A program made the translations under genes and the position numbers. DNA of 35,290 nucleotides from an uncultured Coriobacteriaceae bacterium (GTDB taxonomy: Bacteria > Actinomycetota > Coriobacteriia > Coriobacteriales > Eggerthellaceae), in assembly GCA_900552365.1 (NCBI GenBank), contig URZP01000008.1, forward strand, positions 1 through 35,290, written 5' to 3'. The stretch's first letter is position 1. Each line of letters starts with the position of its first letter. Of the stretch, positions 8,016 through 17,214 are shown one piece after another. Under the pieces are notes generated by a model. The model was given only the letters and a program-made list of their open reading frames with translations, had not been told where the DNA came from and searched no databases.

Positions 8016-10202
8016 CTAGTCCGTTCGTCCGCCCGACGAGCCGCCGTATTCGACCGACTCGCCGCTTGATGCAGCAACAACGCCCACGTCGGTAAGCTCG
8101 CCGGCATCATACGCCTTAAGAGCGCCCATGATCTGAGCGCCAATGGGACCCGCAGCGGAAGCGCCGCCACCGCCCTGCTCGACCAACACGGCGCATACGT
8201 ATTTCGGGTTGTCGAACGGCATATAGCACACGAACCATGCGTAGTCGTCCTTGCCCGCAACCTCGCCCGTGCCGGTTTTGCAAGCGATGTCGTCAAGGCT
8301 GACGCCTGCTTCCTCGAACGCCGTGACCAAGTTGGCGGAACCCGCGGCCACGTCATGAAGGGCGTCGCGCACGGTTTTCAGGTCCTTCTTGTCAATATCG
8401 GGCGTGGCAAGCTCTTGCGGCTTGTACGTGATGGCGGGCGTGGTGCTGTCGGAGTTGCGAACCTCCTTCAGCAGGTGCGGCTTCATCATGGTTCCTGTTG
8501 CGATGCCCCCGTAAGCAACGGCGATCTGCAACGGCGTAACCAGAACGTCGCCCTGACCGATGACCATGTTGGTAAGGTCACCGCCGCGCCAAACGCCCTC
8601 GGTGGGGACGTCCACCCAATGCTGCGCCTTCCATTCGGGCGTGGGGATGCGGCCCGCTTCCTCGCCCGAGATGTCAACGCCGGTGGTTTTGCCGAAGCCG
8701 TACTTCTCGACCTCTTCTTGCATGGCGGTATCGGAAAGCTTGCCGCCCTGCGATTTGCCCGCGAAATAGAAATCGTAGGCGATCTCGTAGAAAACGACGT
8801 CGCACGACTGAACGATGCCCTCGTGGAAGGTGATGTTGCCATGACCGGACGAAAGCCAGCATTTCTGGATGTCGCCCGAACCGAAGCCGTCCCACGAACC
8901 GGTGCAGTTCCATTCCTTCTTCGTATCGGCGAAGCCGTACTTCAACGCCGCCAAGCCGGTGAACGACTTGAACGTCGAAGCGGCGGGATACGTGCCCGAA
9001 ATGCAACGGTTCAAAAGCGGGTAATACGACTCGGCGGATTCGTACAGATCCCAGGTGTCCTGCGAGATGCCGCCGATGAACGTCTGGGGGTTGAAGGTTG
9101 GGTAACTTGCCATGGCGACGATGCTGCCGTCGGTGACGTCCATAGCCACCACGGCACCGGCAACGCCCTTGCCTTTGCCGATGATGCCGGTTGGGGCGAT
9201 AAGGTCTTTAAGGGCCGTTTCCGCAACGTACTGAACGGGCGCCTTAATGGTGAGGTAGACGTCGGAACCACGCGAAGGAGCCGTCTCGCTCACCACCGAC
9301 ACGACATTGCCGTCAGCGTCGGCCATAACGGTACGAAGGCCATGCTCACCGGCCAAGATCTCGTCGTACGCGGCCTCAACGCCGCTTTGCCCGATGCTAT
9401 CGCCAAGTTCGACACTGCGGTTCTTCGGCATACTGGCAAGAATGTCCTTGCTCACCGAGCCGGTGTAACCCACCGCATGGGAAGCCAAGGCGCCGTACGG
9501 ATACGAACGCATGGATCGCTCTTGAATGGTGACGCCCGAGAAGGCGTCGGAATGCTCGGCGATGAACGCGACGTCGCGCATGCGAGCATCGCTTGCCACC
9601 ACGCGCTGGCTCTGCGCACCCGACGAATTGTCCAGGATACGGCTGCGAACAACGTTGTACGGAATGCCCAAAACAGTGGAGAGACGCTGGACGACATCAT
9701 GGTCGTCAGCAACGTCGGCATCAGCCAGAACGGTGAGCGCCGAGCGGTTCTTCACGATGGCGATGCCGCCGGCGTCGTAAATGTAGCCACGCGGTGCGGG
9801 CGTTTTGATCTTGGAGTACTTGTTCTCTTCGGACTGGCTTTCGTACGAACTGGAGGCAAGCACCTGCATGCTCCACAGCTTCGCGGTAAGCGAGCCGAAA
9901 ATGGCCGCAGCCAGAACGCCCATGGCCACGAAGCGCGAGCGCACGGCATCGGAAATACGACCGGTCGAAGAGGTTTTCGGCGCGGAAGATTCGGAGCTTG
10001 CGCCCAACGTGCGCGGACCCGTTCCACCCACAGGGGTGTCGTCGAAGGTGGTTTGCACGCCGAACGTGTCGATAGACGACACGCTGTGCTTTCCGCCAAC
10101 CAGCGGCTCGCCCGAACGGTTCGAGCGCACGCGGAAGAACACCACAACGGCGATGACACAGATCACCAGTACGGCAAGTCCGACAAGAACAGCCTGCAGC
10201 AC
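8016..10202 (-). CDS. mrdA: Penicillin-binding protein 2 (elongation transpeptidase) with an extra N-terminal membrane segment
   Basis: A class B PBP that cross-links peptidoglycan outside the membrane and partners RodA. The dimerisation domain with the conserved RGYIYDAGG is followed by the transpeptidase domain with S-x-x-K (STFK, about residue 408), S-x-D (SCDVVFYE) and K-T-G (CKTGTGE, about residue 640). I place the start at GTG 10202, 11 bases after the mreD stop and behind AGGA, giving 728 residues; an upstream ATG at 10322 would run through mreD. The N-terminus is odd: one hydrophobic helix at residues 2-24, about 75 polar residues, then the usual anchor helix (VAMGVLAAAIFGSLTAKLW). 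Ordinary PBP2 proteins have only the second helix. Confidence 0.92.
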   Translation of the reverse strand: MLQAVLVGLAVLVICVIAVVVFFRVRSNRSGEPLVGGKHSVSSIDTFGVQTTFDDTPVGGTGPRTLGASSESSAPKTSSTGRISDAVRSRFVAMGVLAAAIFGSLTAKLWSMQVLASSSYESQSEENKYSKIKTPAPRGYIYDAGGIAIVKNRSALTVLADADVADDHDVVQRLSTVLGIPYNVVRSRILDNSSGAQSQRVVASDARMRDVAFIAEHSDAFSGVTIQERSMRSYPYGALASHAVGYTGSVSKDILASMPKNRSVELGDSIGQSGVEAAYDEILAGEHGLRTVMADADGNVVSVVSETAPSRGSDVYLTIKAPVQYVAETALKDLIAPTGIIGKGKGVAGAVVAMDVTDGSIVAMASYPTFNPQTFIGGISQDTWDLYESAESYYPLLNRCISGTYPAASTFKSFTGLAALKYGFADTKKEWNCTGSWDGFGSGDIQKCWLSSGHGNITFHEGIVQSCDVVFYEIAYDFYFAGKSQGGKLSDTAMQEEVEKYGFGKTTGVDISGEEAGRIPTPEWKAQHWVDVPTEGVWRGGDLTNMVIGQGDVLVTPLQIAVAYGGIATGTMMKPHLLKEVRNSDSTTPAITYKPQELATPDIDKKDLKTVRDALHDVAAGSANLVTAFEEAGVSLDDIACKTGTGEVAGKDDYAWFVCYMPFDNPKYVCAVLVEQGGGGASAAGPIGAQIMGALKAYDAGELTDVGVVAASSGESVEYGGSSGGRTD

Positions 10203-10213
10203 ACTACCACGTC

Positions 10214-10741
10214 CTAGCGCAATTGCGTGGCGACGATCGGCGATGCCGGGCCGCCCGACGAGAAGAATCGCGATGCCAAGGGGTACAGAATGAAGGCGAT
10301 GACCGAATCGTAGATGGCGCACGGAAGCGCACGGAAGATAAGCGCGTCGATGAAGCTCGCGTTGTAACCGGTTGCCAGCAGGAAGATGCCGTAAACAAGC
10401 TCGGCCAGGAGCATGCCCGCACTCATGACCGCAATGGGCATGAACAGCGTGTCGTTCTCCATGGCGGCGAAAACGCGCGCGCCGACGTACGAAAACAGCG
10501 TGAGCGCGAACGACATGGCGCCAACGACACCTCCCGAGAGAAGGTCATACAGAAGACCCAAGACGAACGGCATGACGCAACCGAACGACTGAGAACGCGT
10601 CACAGCGCATAGGAACACGAACACCATGACGAAATCGGGCATAGCATACCCGATGGCGATATAAGGAGCGAGGATGAGTTGCAACAAGAAGGCAATCACG
10701 CCCGCTATGGAAAGAACGAAGACGTCGTGGGAATCCGTCAC
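10214..10741 (-). CDS. mreD: Rod shape-determining protein MreD
   Basis: This 175-residue hydrophobic protein with five or six predicted helices is the membrane partner of MreC in the elongasome. It shows the MreD pattern PYIAIGYAMPDFVMVFVF followed by GFVLGLLYDL-like (MPFVLGLLYDLLSGGVVGAM), the most conserved stretch of the family. GTG at 10741 is chosen because GAGGAGG lies eight bases upstream; longer in-frame starts would enter mreC. It sits 49 bases after mreC and 11 before mrdA, so it is a central gene of the operon. Confidence 0.88.
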   Translation of the reverse strand: MTDSHDVFVLSIAGVIAFLLQLILAPYIAIGYAMPDFVMVFVFLCAVTRSQSFGCVMPFVLGLLYDLLSGGVVGAMSFALTLFSYVGARVFAAMENDTLFMPIAVMSAGMLLAELVYGIFLLATGYNASFIDALIFRALPCAIYDSVIAFILYPLASRFFSSGGPASPIVATQLR

Positions 10742-10790
10742 GCGCGCCACCTCCTCTTCAATGAAAATCCGCCAGCCGGCATGATCGGCA

Positions 10791-11693
10791 TTACTGAGCG
10801 GACGAGCTTGCAGACGAGCCGCTTGCACTCGAGCTTGCGCTTGCGCTGGAGCCCGAGTCGTCGGCGGCCGTCACGACGATAACGTTCTCAAGTTGGGAGA
10901 CGTCATCGTTCATGCTCACGACGATACGACCAGTCGCGTTCGCCGTGGTTTTCTCGACGCTGACAACAGTACCCACGATAAGGCCCGACGTATAGCTGCC
11001 GCCTAAACCCGACGTGATCACCACATCGCCGACAACGGGGATCGAATCCTCGGGGATATCCTCCAGATAAAGAAGGCCCTCAAGAGAACCACGCACGATG
11101 CCGTTCGCGCGGCTGGACTGAACCATGACCGCAGCACCCGAATTAGGGTCGGTAAGCAAGCGAACCGTAGCGGAATGCTTTTCAACACGCGACACCTGGC
11201 CGACAACGCCCGACGAACCCATGACGGTCATGCCGCTTTGCAGGCCATCGGCAGTGCCCTTATCAATGGTGACGGTTTGATTCCAAGCATCAAGGCTCTT
11301 CCCCACCACCGTGGCGGTGACGCCGCTGACGCCCGATTTGCTCTTGATGTCAAGAAGACCCTGAAGGCGCTCGACCTCGATGCGGTACTCGTCCGCCTGG
11401 GCAAGCAGCGAACGAAGCTGGCGGTTCTGCTCACGAAGCTCGGCAAGGGTCGCGTCGTCGGCGGTGGCGTCGGCAACCGAGTCGCCCGTCGATTCGATAG
11501 CGGAACCCACGTGGGCCCCGACGTTGCGCATAGGCGATGCAACCACGCCGAAGGCGCCTTGGATGGCATGCAGCGGGCCGCCGTCGCCCTCGCGGCAGTA
11601 AACAGTGGTGAGAACAAGCGACGCCGCAAGCAGCGCACCGAACACGATGCGCCGCACGGACGTCGCTTCATTTTGTTGAAAATTCAAAGCCAT
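10791..11693 (-). CDS. mreC: Rod shape-determining protein MreC
   Basis: The 300-residue bitopic protein scaffolds the elongation complex. It has a short cytoplasmic start, a membrane helix (IVFGALLAASLVLTTVY, about 15-32), a coiled coil (LAELREQNRQLRSLLAQADE, about 80-110), and the two-barrel periplasmic domain with the family motifs DKGTADGLQSGMTVMGSSG, VRLLTDPNSGAAVMVQSS and VVITSGLGGSYTSGLIVGTV. The C-terminus ends in a 22-residue Ser/Ala/Gly-rich tail, probably unstructured and wall-exposed. It follows mreB by 13 bases. Confidence 0.93.
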   Translation of the reverse strand: MALNFQQNEATSVRRIVFGALLAASLVLTTVYCREGDGGPLHAIQGAFGVVASPMRNVGAHVGSAIESTGDSVADATADDATLAELREQNRQLRSLLAQADEYRIEVERLQGLLDIKSKSGVSGVTATVVGKSLDAWNQTVTIDKGTADGLQSGMTVMGSSGVVGQVSRVEKHSATVRLLTDPNSGAAVMVQSSRANGIVRGSLEGLLYLEDIPEDSIPVVGDVVITSGLGGSYTSGLIVGTVVSVEKTTANATGRIVVSMNDDVSQLENVIVVTAADDSGSSASASSSASGSSASSSAQ

Positions 11694-11706
11694 AGGCGAA
11701 AACGCG

Positions 11707-12762
11707 CTACTTAGTCCTCATAAGGGGCTGGCGAAGCGCGGTGGGGGTTTCGAGAACCTTCATGCAGCCGGTTACGACGTTGGTGAGCGCCGTCTCGGAA
11801 ACCCAAACCGGGATCTCAAGCTCCTGCGTGAGGAAGCGGTCGAGGCCCGAAAGCAAGCCGCCGCCACCCGTAAGCAGGATGCCGTTCTGGATGATGTCGC
11901 TGGCCAGGTCGGGGTTGGTTTTCTTGAACGTTTCCTTGATGTTCAGAACCATCTCGGAGCACGGCTCGATAAGGGCCTGGCGAACATCCTCGGACTGAAT
12001 GGTGACTTCCTTGGGCTGTTCGGTGATGACGTCCTGGCCGGAGATGATCATGTCGCGCTCGCGACCGTCCTCGAACGGGAGGATGGAGCCGATCTTGATC
12101 TTGATGACCTCGGCCGTGCGCTCACCGATCTTGATGCCAAGAAGATCGCGCAAATGCATGGAGATGGCCTCGTCCATGCGATTGCCGGCAAGGCGCAGCG
12201 AGGAAGACGTGACGATGCCGCCCAGGGAAATGACAGCGACCTCGGTGGTGCCGCCACCGATGTCGACGACCATCGAGCCAGTAGGCTCGGTGACGGGCAG
12301 GTCGGCACCCATGGCGGCCGCCATGGGTTCCTCGATAAGGTAGGCCTGACGTGCGCCCGCCTGAATGGCAGCCTCGAAAACGGCGCGCTTCTCGACGGAA
12401 GTGGCACCGCAGGGAATGCAGATGACGATGCGCGGCTTAGCCTGCCACGGGTACTTACGGGGCGCGGCCTTGTTGATAAACGCCGAGATCATGGCCTCGG
12501 TGACATCGTAATCGGCGACGACGCCGTCTTTCAGAGGATGCTCGGCGGAAAACGCGTCGGGCGTGTGGTTGATCATGTTCTTAGCTTCATGGCCAACCGC
12601 CAAAACGCGATGCGTGCTTTTCTCGATCGCGACAACCGAAGGCTCGTTGATGACGATGCCCTCGCCTGCGATTGCAATCAGCGTGTTCGCAGTGCCAAGG
12701 TCGATAGCCATGTCCGTCGACATACCGCCGAAGGAGTCCATGAAGCGATCTAAAAAGGACAT
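11707..12762 (-). CDS. mreB: Actin-like rod-shape protein MreB
   Basis: The 351-residue actin homologue forms membrane-bound filaments that steer PBP2-RodA. It carries the phosphate-1 motif (DMAIDLGTANTL, near residue 17), phosphate-2 (MVVDIGGGTTEVAVISLGG, about 160) and the adenosine motif (ILLTGGGGLLSG). An amphipathic N-terminus (MSFLDRFMDSF) suits membrane binding. The ATG at 12762 has AAGGGG nine bases upstream. It is the first gene of the mreBCD-mrdA-rodA block; the promoter must lie in the 163-base gap upstream, but I see no strong consensus. A 5-bp inverted repeat (TAGGT-N6-ACCTA, 12799-12814) is in that gap. Confidence 0.95.
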   Translation of the reverse strand: MSFLDRFMDSFGGMSTDMAIDLGTANTLIAIAGEGIVINEPSVVAIEKSTHRVLAVGHEAKNMINHTPDAFSAEHPLKDGVVADYDVTEAMISAFINKAAPRKYPWQAKPRIVICIPCGATSVEKRAVFEAAIQAGARQAYLIEEPMAAAMGADLPVTEPTGSMVVDIGGGTTEVAVISLGGIVTSSSLRLAGNRMDEAISMHLRDLLGIKIGERTAEVIKIKIGSILPFEDGRERDMIISGQDVITEQPKEVTIQSEDVRQALIEPCSEMVLNIKETFKKTNPDLASDIIQNGILLTGGGGLLSGLDRFLTQELEIPVWVSETALTNVVTGCMKVLETPTALRQPLMRTK

Positions 12763-12885
12763 CAGGTGCAACCCCTTGAATCTCGTTTAAGTTCCGTTTA
12801 GGTCAAAATACCTAGTCGTGCAAGTAAACAAGAATATTAGCACAGGCGCAACGAACCGTTCGTCGCCCATGAACCCCGACTAATG

Positions 12886-12914
12886 AAATCCATACCACGA
12901 CGAAAATCCATACC
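12886..12914. repeat. 11-bp direct repeat in the hydA-mreB gap
   Basis: AAATCCATACC occurs at 12886-12896 and again at 12904-12914, 18 bases apart start to start, just downstream of hydA and upstream of mreB on the same strand. It could be a regulator site for mreB or part of a transcript 3' end; no hairpin terminator with a T-run is seen here. Confidence 0.4.
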
Positions 12915-12925
12915 TTACGAAAAAG

Positions 12926-14215
12926 CTAATGGACGCTGCAGCTAAAGCATGGGTCGTATGCACGAACAAGCTTCTCGATCTCGGCGCGGATCTTGTCGGG
13001 CGACGCGTCGATCTCAAGCATGTTCTCGGCAAGGAGAAGCATGTCGCCTTCCAGGTTCGCCACGTTCTGCGCAGTCGGGGTGATGATGGACGCATGGACG
13101 ACGCGGCCCTCATCGTCAAGCTCAAGCTCGTGGAAAACGGTGCCGCGCGGAGCCTCGGTGAAGCCCGTCCCCTTGCCTGCGCAAGGCGTGAACGCCACCA
13201 GCTCGCTTGAACCCTCGAACTCGTCGTTCGCAAGGCGACGGCATAGCTCGGCGCAACGCTCGAGCGCGTCGACAAGCTCGACGGCCTGTGCGACGTTGTT
13301 ACGGAACGGGTTGAGCTCGGGCGGACGCAGACCTGCCTTGGCGGCGGCGACCTTGGCCGTCTTGCTGAGCTTGTCCCACGAGGCGTTCACGCGCGCAAGA
13401 GCACCGGTGAAATAGTTCGAGCCGGTGACACGCGAACGCGCGAACAACGCGGCGGAATGATCGACCTTGTATTCGTCGACGTTCTCGTCGATGTCGTCGG
13501 CGTCGAACGAAACGCCTGTGTGAACGAACGTCGCAATGCGCGAATCGGCAACGGCGTAACGGTCGTCGGCGGTCATGGCAAGGAAGTCGCCCGCGGTCTG
13601 GATATCAGGCGTGCGGAACGAATTGAACAGATCGACGGTCTGCACCGCGAACGGGATGGACGCCTCGAGCTTGTCGGCAAGATCGAGGTATTCCTCGCTC
13701 GTGATCTCGTGCGTGAAACCGCCCACCACAGCCGTGATCGGGTGGATGGAGCGGCCGCCCACCTTCGTGCACAGCTCGTTGCCCAGGGCCTTAAGACCAA
13801 GCGCTTTGTCGAACAGCGCCGGGTCGGACTGGGCCAAGGGGAACACGCTTGGCTGGTTCAGGAAGTCGGGAGCGGCAAGCACGAACAAATGAGTTGCGTG
13901 ATTCTGCAGATACGAGCCGTACACCAGAAGCTCGCGAAGGGCCTTGGTGCGGTCGGTCACCTCGACGCCGAAGATGCGTTCGATGGCCAGCAAGCTGGTA
14001 ACCACGTGGCTTGCCGAGCAGATGCCGCATACGCGCGAGGCGATGTAGGAAACCTCGGTGTAGCTGCGGCCGCGAACCATGCTCTCGAACAGGCGCGCGG
14101 GCTCGATGACGTTCATCTCGACGGTCTGAACGGCGCCGTCCTCGATCACGACATGAACGTTGCCGTGCCCCTCGACACGGGCAAGGTGGTCGACTTTGAT
14201 TGATGCGGTGCTCAT
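12926..14215 (-). CDS. hydA: Group 3b [NiFe]-hydrogenase, large (alpha) subunit
   Basis: The 429-residue subunit holds the NiFe active site and exchanges H2 with protons; the heterotetramer is cytoplasmic and uses NAD(P)(H). The first metal-binding pair is in RVCGICSASH (Cys63, Cys66), the second in DPCFSCSVH (Cys423, Cys426). The stop codon follows directly after His429, the residue behind which a maturation protease normally cuts, so no C-terminal extension is encoded. All four ligands are cysteine; there is no in-frame TGA for selenocysteine. It is the last gene of hydBGDA, 9 bases after the small subunit. No hyp maturation genes are in the window. Confidence 0.93.
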   Translation of the reverse strand: MSTASIKVDHLARVEGHGNVHVVIEDGAVQTVEMNVIEPARLFESMVRGRSYTEVSYIASRVCGICSASHVVTSLLAIERIFGVEVTDRTKALRELLVYGSYLQNHATHLFVLAAPDFLNQPSVFPLAQSDPALFDKALGLKALGNELCTKVGGRSIHPITAVVGGFTHEITSEEYLDLADKLEASIPFAVQTVDLFNSFRTPDIQTAGDFLAMTADDRYAVADSRIATFVHTGVSFDADDIDENVDEYKVDHSAALFARSRVTGSNYFTGALARVNASWDKLSKTAKVAAAKAGLRPPELNPFRNNVAQAVELVDALERCAELCRRLANDEFEGSSELVAFTPCAGKGTGFTEAPRGTVFHELELDDEGRVVHASIITPTAQNVANLEGDMLLLAENMLEIDASPDKIRAEIEKLVRAYDPCFSCSVH

Positions 14216-14224
14216 AAGGCCAGC

Positions 14225-15007
14225 CTATCGATTCTGAGCCGATGCAAGATCGACTTGGTTGAACATTTCCAGTGCCTGATCGAAGTCTTCTACAGGGATG
14301 CCGTTCCTTCGGCAGGCTTCGCGAGCCGAATCGAGATTCGCGTCGGGGGACAAGCCCGCGCAACCGAAGCACGGGCGGCCCAGGTTCACGCAACGGCCGC
14401 CGCAGTCGGCGCGCGTTACCAAGCCAAGGCACAGACGGCCCTTCTCGAAGAAGCACTCGCTTTCGTTGCGCTTGCACTCGCCGCACATGGTGCGCATGGG
14501 GAGCGCCTTGTTCGATCCGTACAGCGCGCGCTGCAGGATGTCGATGAAGTTGTACGGGTCGATCGGGCAGCAGCGCACCTCGTAATCGACCTTGATGAGC
14601 TCGCTCACCGCACGCGGGGAAACCATCTCGCCGCATGCGCTGGGAGCGCCCTCGTAAACCTCGGTGATGCGCGATTCGAAATCAGGCTGGGCCATGCCGG
14701 GGATTCCCGCAGTGGTTGCGCAAGATCCGATGGCGATGACCTTGGCCGCCTTCTCGCGAACCCGCTGAACGGTCTCCATGCCCTCGCGCGTGGTGACAGC
14801 GCCCTCGATGACGGCGACGTCGAACTTATCGGGCATAGGCTCCGAGGAGGTAAGCTGCCAATAGCGCATGTCTATCTGGCCCAAGACCTCAAGAAGATGA
14901 GCCTCGGCATTGGTAATCTGCAACTGGCACCCAAAGCAGCTCGCAAGGCCGACAACGACCACGCGAGGAGGCGCCTGAGTTTCACCCGCTACGCACAAAT
15001 TGCTCAT
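14225..15007 (-). CDS. hydD: Group 3b [NiFe]-hydrogenase, small (delta) subunit
   Basis: The 260-residue electron-transfer subunit carries Fe-S clusters linking the NiFe site to the diaphorase. The proximal-cluster motif C-x2-C is in LASCFGCQLQI near the start, with partner cysteines in AIGSCATTAGIPGM and RCCPIDPYNF. Further clusters are indicated by CGECKRNESECF, RADCGGRCVNLGRPCFGC. It lacks a twin-arginine signal, as expected for cytoplasmic group 3 enzymes. ATG 15007 lies 1 base after the hydG stop and has AGGGG upstream; longer in-frame starts overlap hydG. Order and size match the Pyrococcus-type sulfhydrogenase I hydBGDA operon. Confidence 0.9.
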   Translation of the reverse strand: MSNLCVAGETQAPPRVVVVGLASCFGCQLQITNAEAHLLEVLGQIDMRYWQLTSSEPMPDKFDVAVIEGAVTTREGMETVQRVREKAAKVIAIGSCATTAGIPGMAQPDFESRITEVYEGAPSACGEMVSPRAVSELIKVDYEVRCCPIDPYNFIDILQRALYGSNKALPMRTMCGECKRNESECFFEKGRLCLGLVTRADCGGRCVNLGRPCFGCAGLSPDANLDSAREACRRNGIPVEDFDQALEMFNQVDLASAQNR

Positions 15008-15008
15008 G

Positions 15009-15941
15009 CTAGATCGACCCCTGGATGTTCTTCGCTTCCCAATAATTGAAAACCGGGCCATCGACGCACGCGTACTGGTGGCCGATCTGGCAGTGGCCGC
15101 ACTTGCCCATGCCGCACTTCATGCGACGCTCGAAGTCGAGGTAGATTCGGTCGTAGCCAATGCCCAGACGGCGCATCTCCTCGATGACGAACTTGTACAT
15201 GACCGGAGGCCCGCAAACAGCGCCGAACGTGTTGTCCGGATCGATCTCGAGCGTTTTCATAGGCTCGGTGACAACACCCACCGGGCCGTCCCATGTATCG
15301 TCACCATGATCGACGGTCAAACGCAAGTCGAAGTCGGTGCGATGGCGCCACATCTCGAACTGGTCGCGGAACATGATGTCTTGAGGAGTACGCGAACCGT
15401 ACACGATGGTGACCTTGCCGAAGTCGGCGCGCTCGTCGTGAATGTAGTTGATGAGCGAGCGGACCGGCGCGATGCCCAGGCCGCCGGCAACGATGAGCAC
15501 GTCATGGCCGCGCATCTTGTCAACGGGGAAACCGCGGCCGAAGGGACCGCGCAAACCGACGATGTCGCCGCACTGCATGGAATGCAGCTTTTGGGTGACG
15601 GAACCGGCGCGGCGAATGCACAGCTCGACGAAGCCTTGCTTCGTCGGCGAGCTGGTGATGGAGATGGGGCACTCGCCTACTCCGAACACGGAAAGCTCAA
15701 CGAACTGGCCGGGCATCTGATGGAACGCCTCGCGCACGCGTTCGTCGACGATGCGCAACTCGAACAGCTTCTCGTTCTCGGTAAGCTCGATGATGGAGGT
15801 GATGCGCGCCGGCCACGGGCGATACGCGTTCTGGGCGATCATTTCCTCGCCGGTCAGCGTCGCGGGAGCTTCCCGCAGGGCATACACCGCAATGCGGTCG
15901 ACCTGGTCGGCCTCAGCCACGATGTTGTGCTTGTCACTCAT
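15009..15941 (-). CDS. hydG: Group 3b hydrogenase gamma subunit, FAD/NAD(P)-binding diaphorase
   Basis: The 310-residue ferredoxin-NADP reductase-like subunit passes electrons between NAD(P)H and the Fe-S subunits. The flavin-binding part has GECPISITSSP, and the pyridine-nucleotide site has VAGGLGIAPVRSLINYI. The C-terminal [2Fe-2S] motif CGMGKCGHCQIG resembles dihydroorotate dehydrogenase PyrK subunits, to which HydG is related. Its start overlaps the end of hydB by 8 bases. The same protein family can use polysulfide-linked electrons, so sulfhydrogenase activity is possible but not shown. Confidence 0.92.
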   Translation of the reverse strand: MSDKHNIVAEADQVDRIAVYALREAPATLTGEEMIAQNAYRPWPARITSIIELTENEKLFELRIVDERVREAFHQMPGQFVELSVFGVGECPISITSSPTKQGFVELCIRRAGSVTQKLHSMQCGDIVGLRGPFGRGFPVDKMRGHDVLIVAGGLGIAPVRSLINYIHDERADFGKVTIVYGSRTPQDIMFRDQFEMWRHRTDFDLRLTVDHGDDTWDGPVGVVTEPMKTLEIDPDNTFGAVCGPPVMYKFVIEEMRRLGIGYDRIYLDFERRMKCGMGKCGHCQIGHQYACVDGPVFNYWEAKNIQGSI

Positions 15942-16971
15942 CGTCCGCCTCCCCCTTCTTCTCGAAGAATTTCAGCACTTCAATAGGATTGATGCCCGCC
16001 TTGCAGGCAGAGACGCAACGGCCGCAGCCGACGCACAACATGCGGTCGTGCGTGACGAAGAAGCCGTTGAGCTTGTGATACATACGATGACGCACGCGCT
16101 CGCGTCCGGTCGGACGGAAATTGTAGTCGCCCGTGACCTTGGCGAAATCGGGGTTCGTGCACGCATCCCACGTGCGAACGCGGTTGCCTTCCCTGCCGTT
16201 GGGCTCAAGCTCGTCGGTGATGTCGAAGCAGAAGCACGTCGGGCATACGGCAGAGCATGCGGTGCACGAAAGGCATCTGCCTCCCAGCTCGTCCCAAAAC
16301 GGGTCTGAATGGAAGGCGTCCATGAGCATGGCGACATCCTGAATCTTGGGGATATCGGGGTTGAAAGCCTTCTGACGGGCTCGCGTGGCGTGACGGAAAT
16401 CGATGCGGTCGGTGTCGGTTGCCTCACGCGGGTTGCATGCGGCCTCAAGGATGTTTGCCGCCTCGACACTGGAAATGCTAACCAGATAGCGATCGCCGAT
16501 GCGCTGCAAGAACAGGTCGTAACCGAACTGAACCTCGTCGGCGCCCCACAGGCTGCAGAAGCATGAGTCGGTTGGAGTGCAGCTGATGCCGACGATCATG
16601 GTAGCCGCGCGACGGGCGCAGTAATACGGATCGGGGTAGTCGCCATCGCGGAACATAAGGTCGATCCTGTTGATGGCGTTGATGTCACATGCATGCACGC
16701 CGAAAATCACACGCGGAACGACGGTCTCGGCGAAATCCTCGACCATGTTCTCGGCGGTGTTGAAACGCATCAGCGTTTCCTTTGGCGGAAGCAGGTACTT
16801 TTTCGGAGACGAGCTGGTCGTGGGATAATCCAGGGCCACCTCATAAGGATCATCGACGACGTCGAAGACGTACGAATCGCCGCGCTTGATGGGCGCAACG
16901 ACTTCATACGACTGCATGAAGGCGTCGATGAGCGCGGGCATCTCGCTCGCGTCAATTACCCGATAGAGCAT
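15934..16971 (-). CDS. hydB: Group 3b hydrogenase beta subunit, 4Fe-4S electron-transfer protein
   Basis: The 345-residue first gene of the operon belongs to the HydB/AsrA-like family. Two ferredoxin motifs near the C-terminus (CLSCTACSAVCPTC and CVGCGRCVSACKAGINP) hold 4Fe-4S clusters that wire hydG to hydD. The family's central cysteines are visible in FGVHACDINAINR and SCTPTDSCFCSLWG. AAAAGGAAAAG precedes the ATG, a good ribosome site. The operon promoter must lie in 16972-17214, where I cannot pick out a clear -35/-10 pair. Confidence 0.9.
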   Translation of the reverse strand: MLYRVIDASEMPALIDAFMQSYEVVAPIKRGDSYVFDVVDDPYEVALDYPTTSSSPKKYLLPPKETLMRFNTAENMVEDFAETVVPRVIFGVHACDINAINRIDLMFRDGDYPDPYYCARRAATMIVGISCTPTDSCFCSLWGADEVQFGYDLFLQRIGDRYLVSISSVEAANILEAACNPREATDTDRIDFRHATRARQKAFNPDIPKIQDVAMLMDAFHSDPFWDELGGRCLSCTACSAVCPTCFCFDITDELEPNGREGNRVRTWDACTNPDFAKVTGDYNFRPTGRERVRHRMYHKLNGFFVTHDRMLCVGCGRCVSACKAGINPIEVLKFFEKKGEADDE

Positions 16972-17214
16972 TCTTTTCCTTTTCTCGTCTGACGTTTTCA
17001 GCTTAGCGTCGAGAAAACTTTAACATCTTGGTCGCGGATTGCCATTCGCGGTGCCTCTTTTTCGAGCGGTGGCGCAAAGCAGCGTCTGTTCGTCATCTTA
17101 TGCAGATCGCCCCACGATACGCCAGCAGCACGGTTCATTCGCCGACAGCACATCCAACCCAATACGCACTCTAAGCCAAATGCGAATCGTGTCGCATCAT
17201 CGCCCTTCAGGCAA

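Noticed and set aside
8355..10217. 620-codon forward open frame opposite mrdA
   Set aside because: Antisense shadow of PBP2; no recognisable protein features.
12926..12970. Possible selenocysteine in the hydrogenase large subunit
   Set aside because: Both C-terminal ligand codons are TGC, not TGA.
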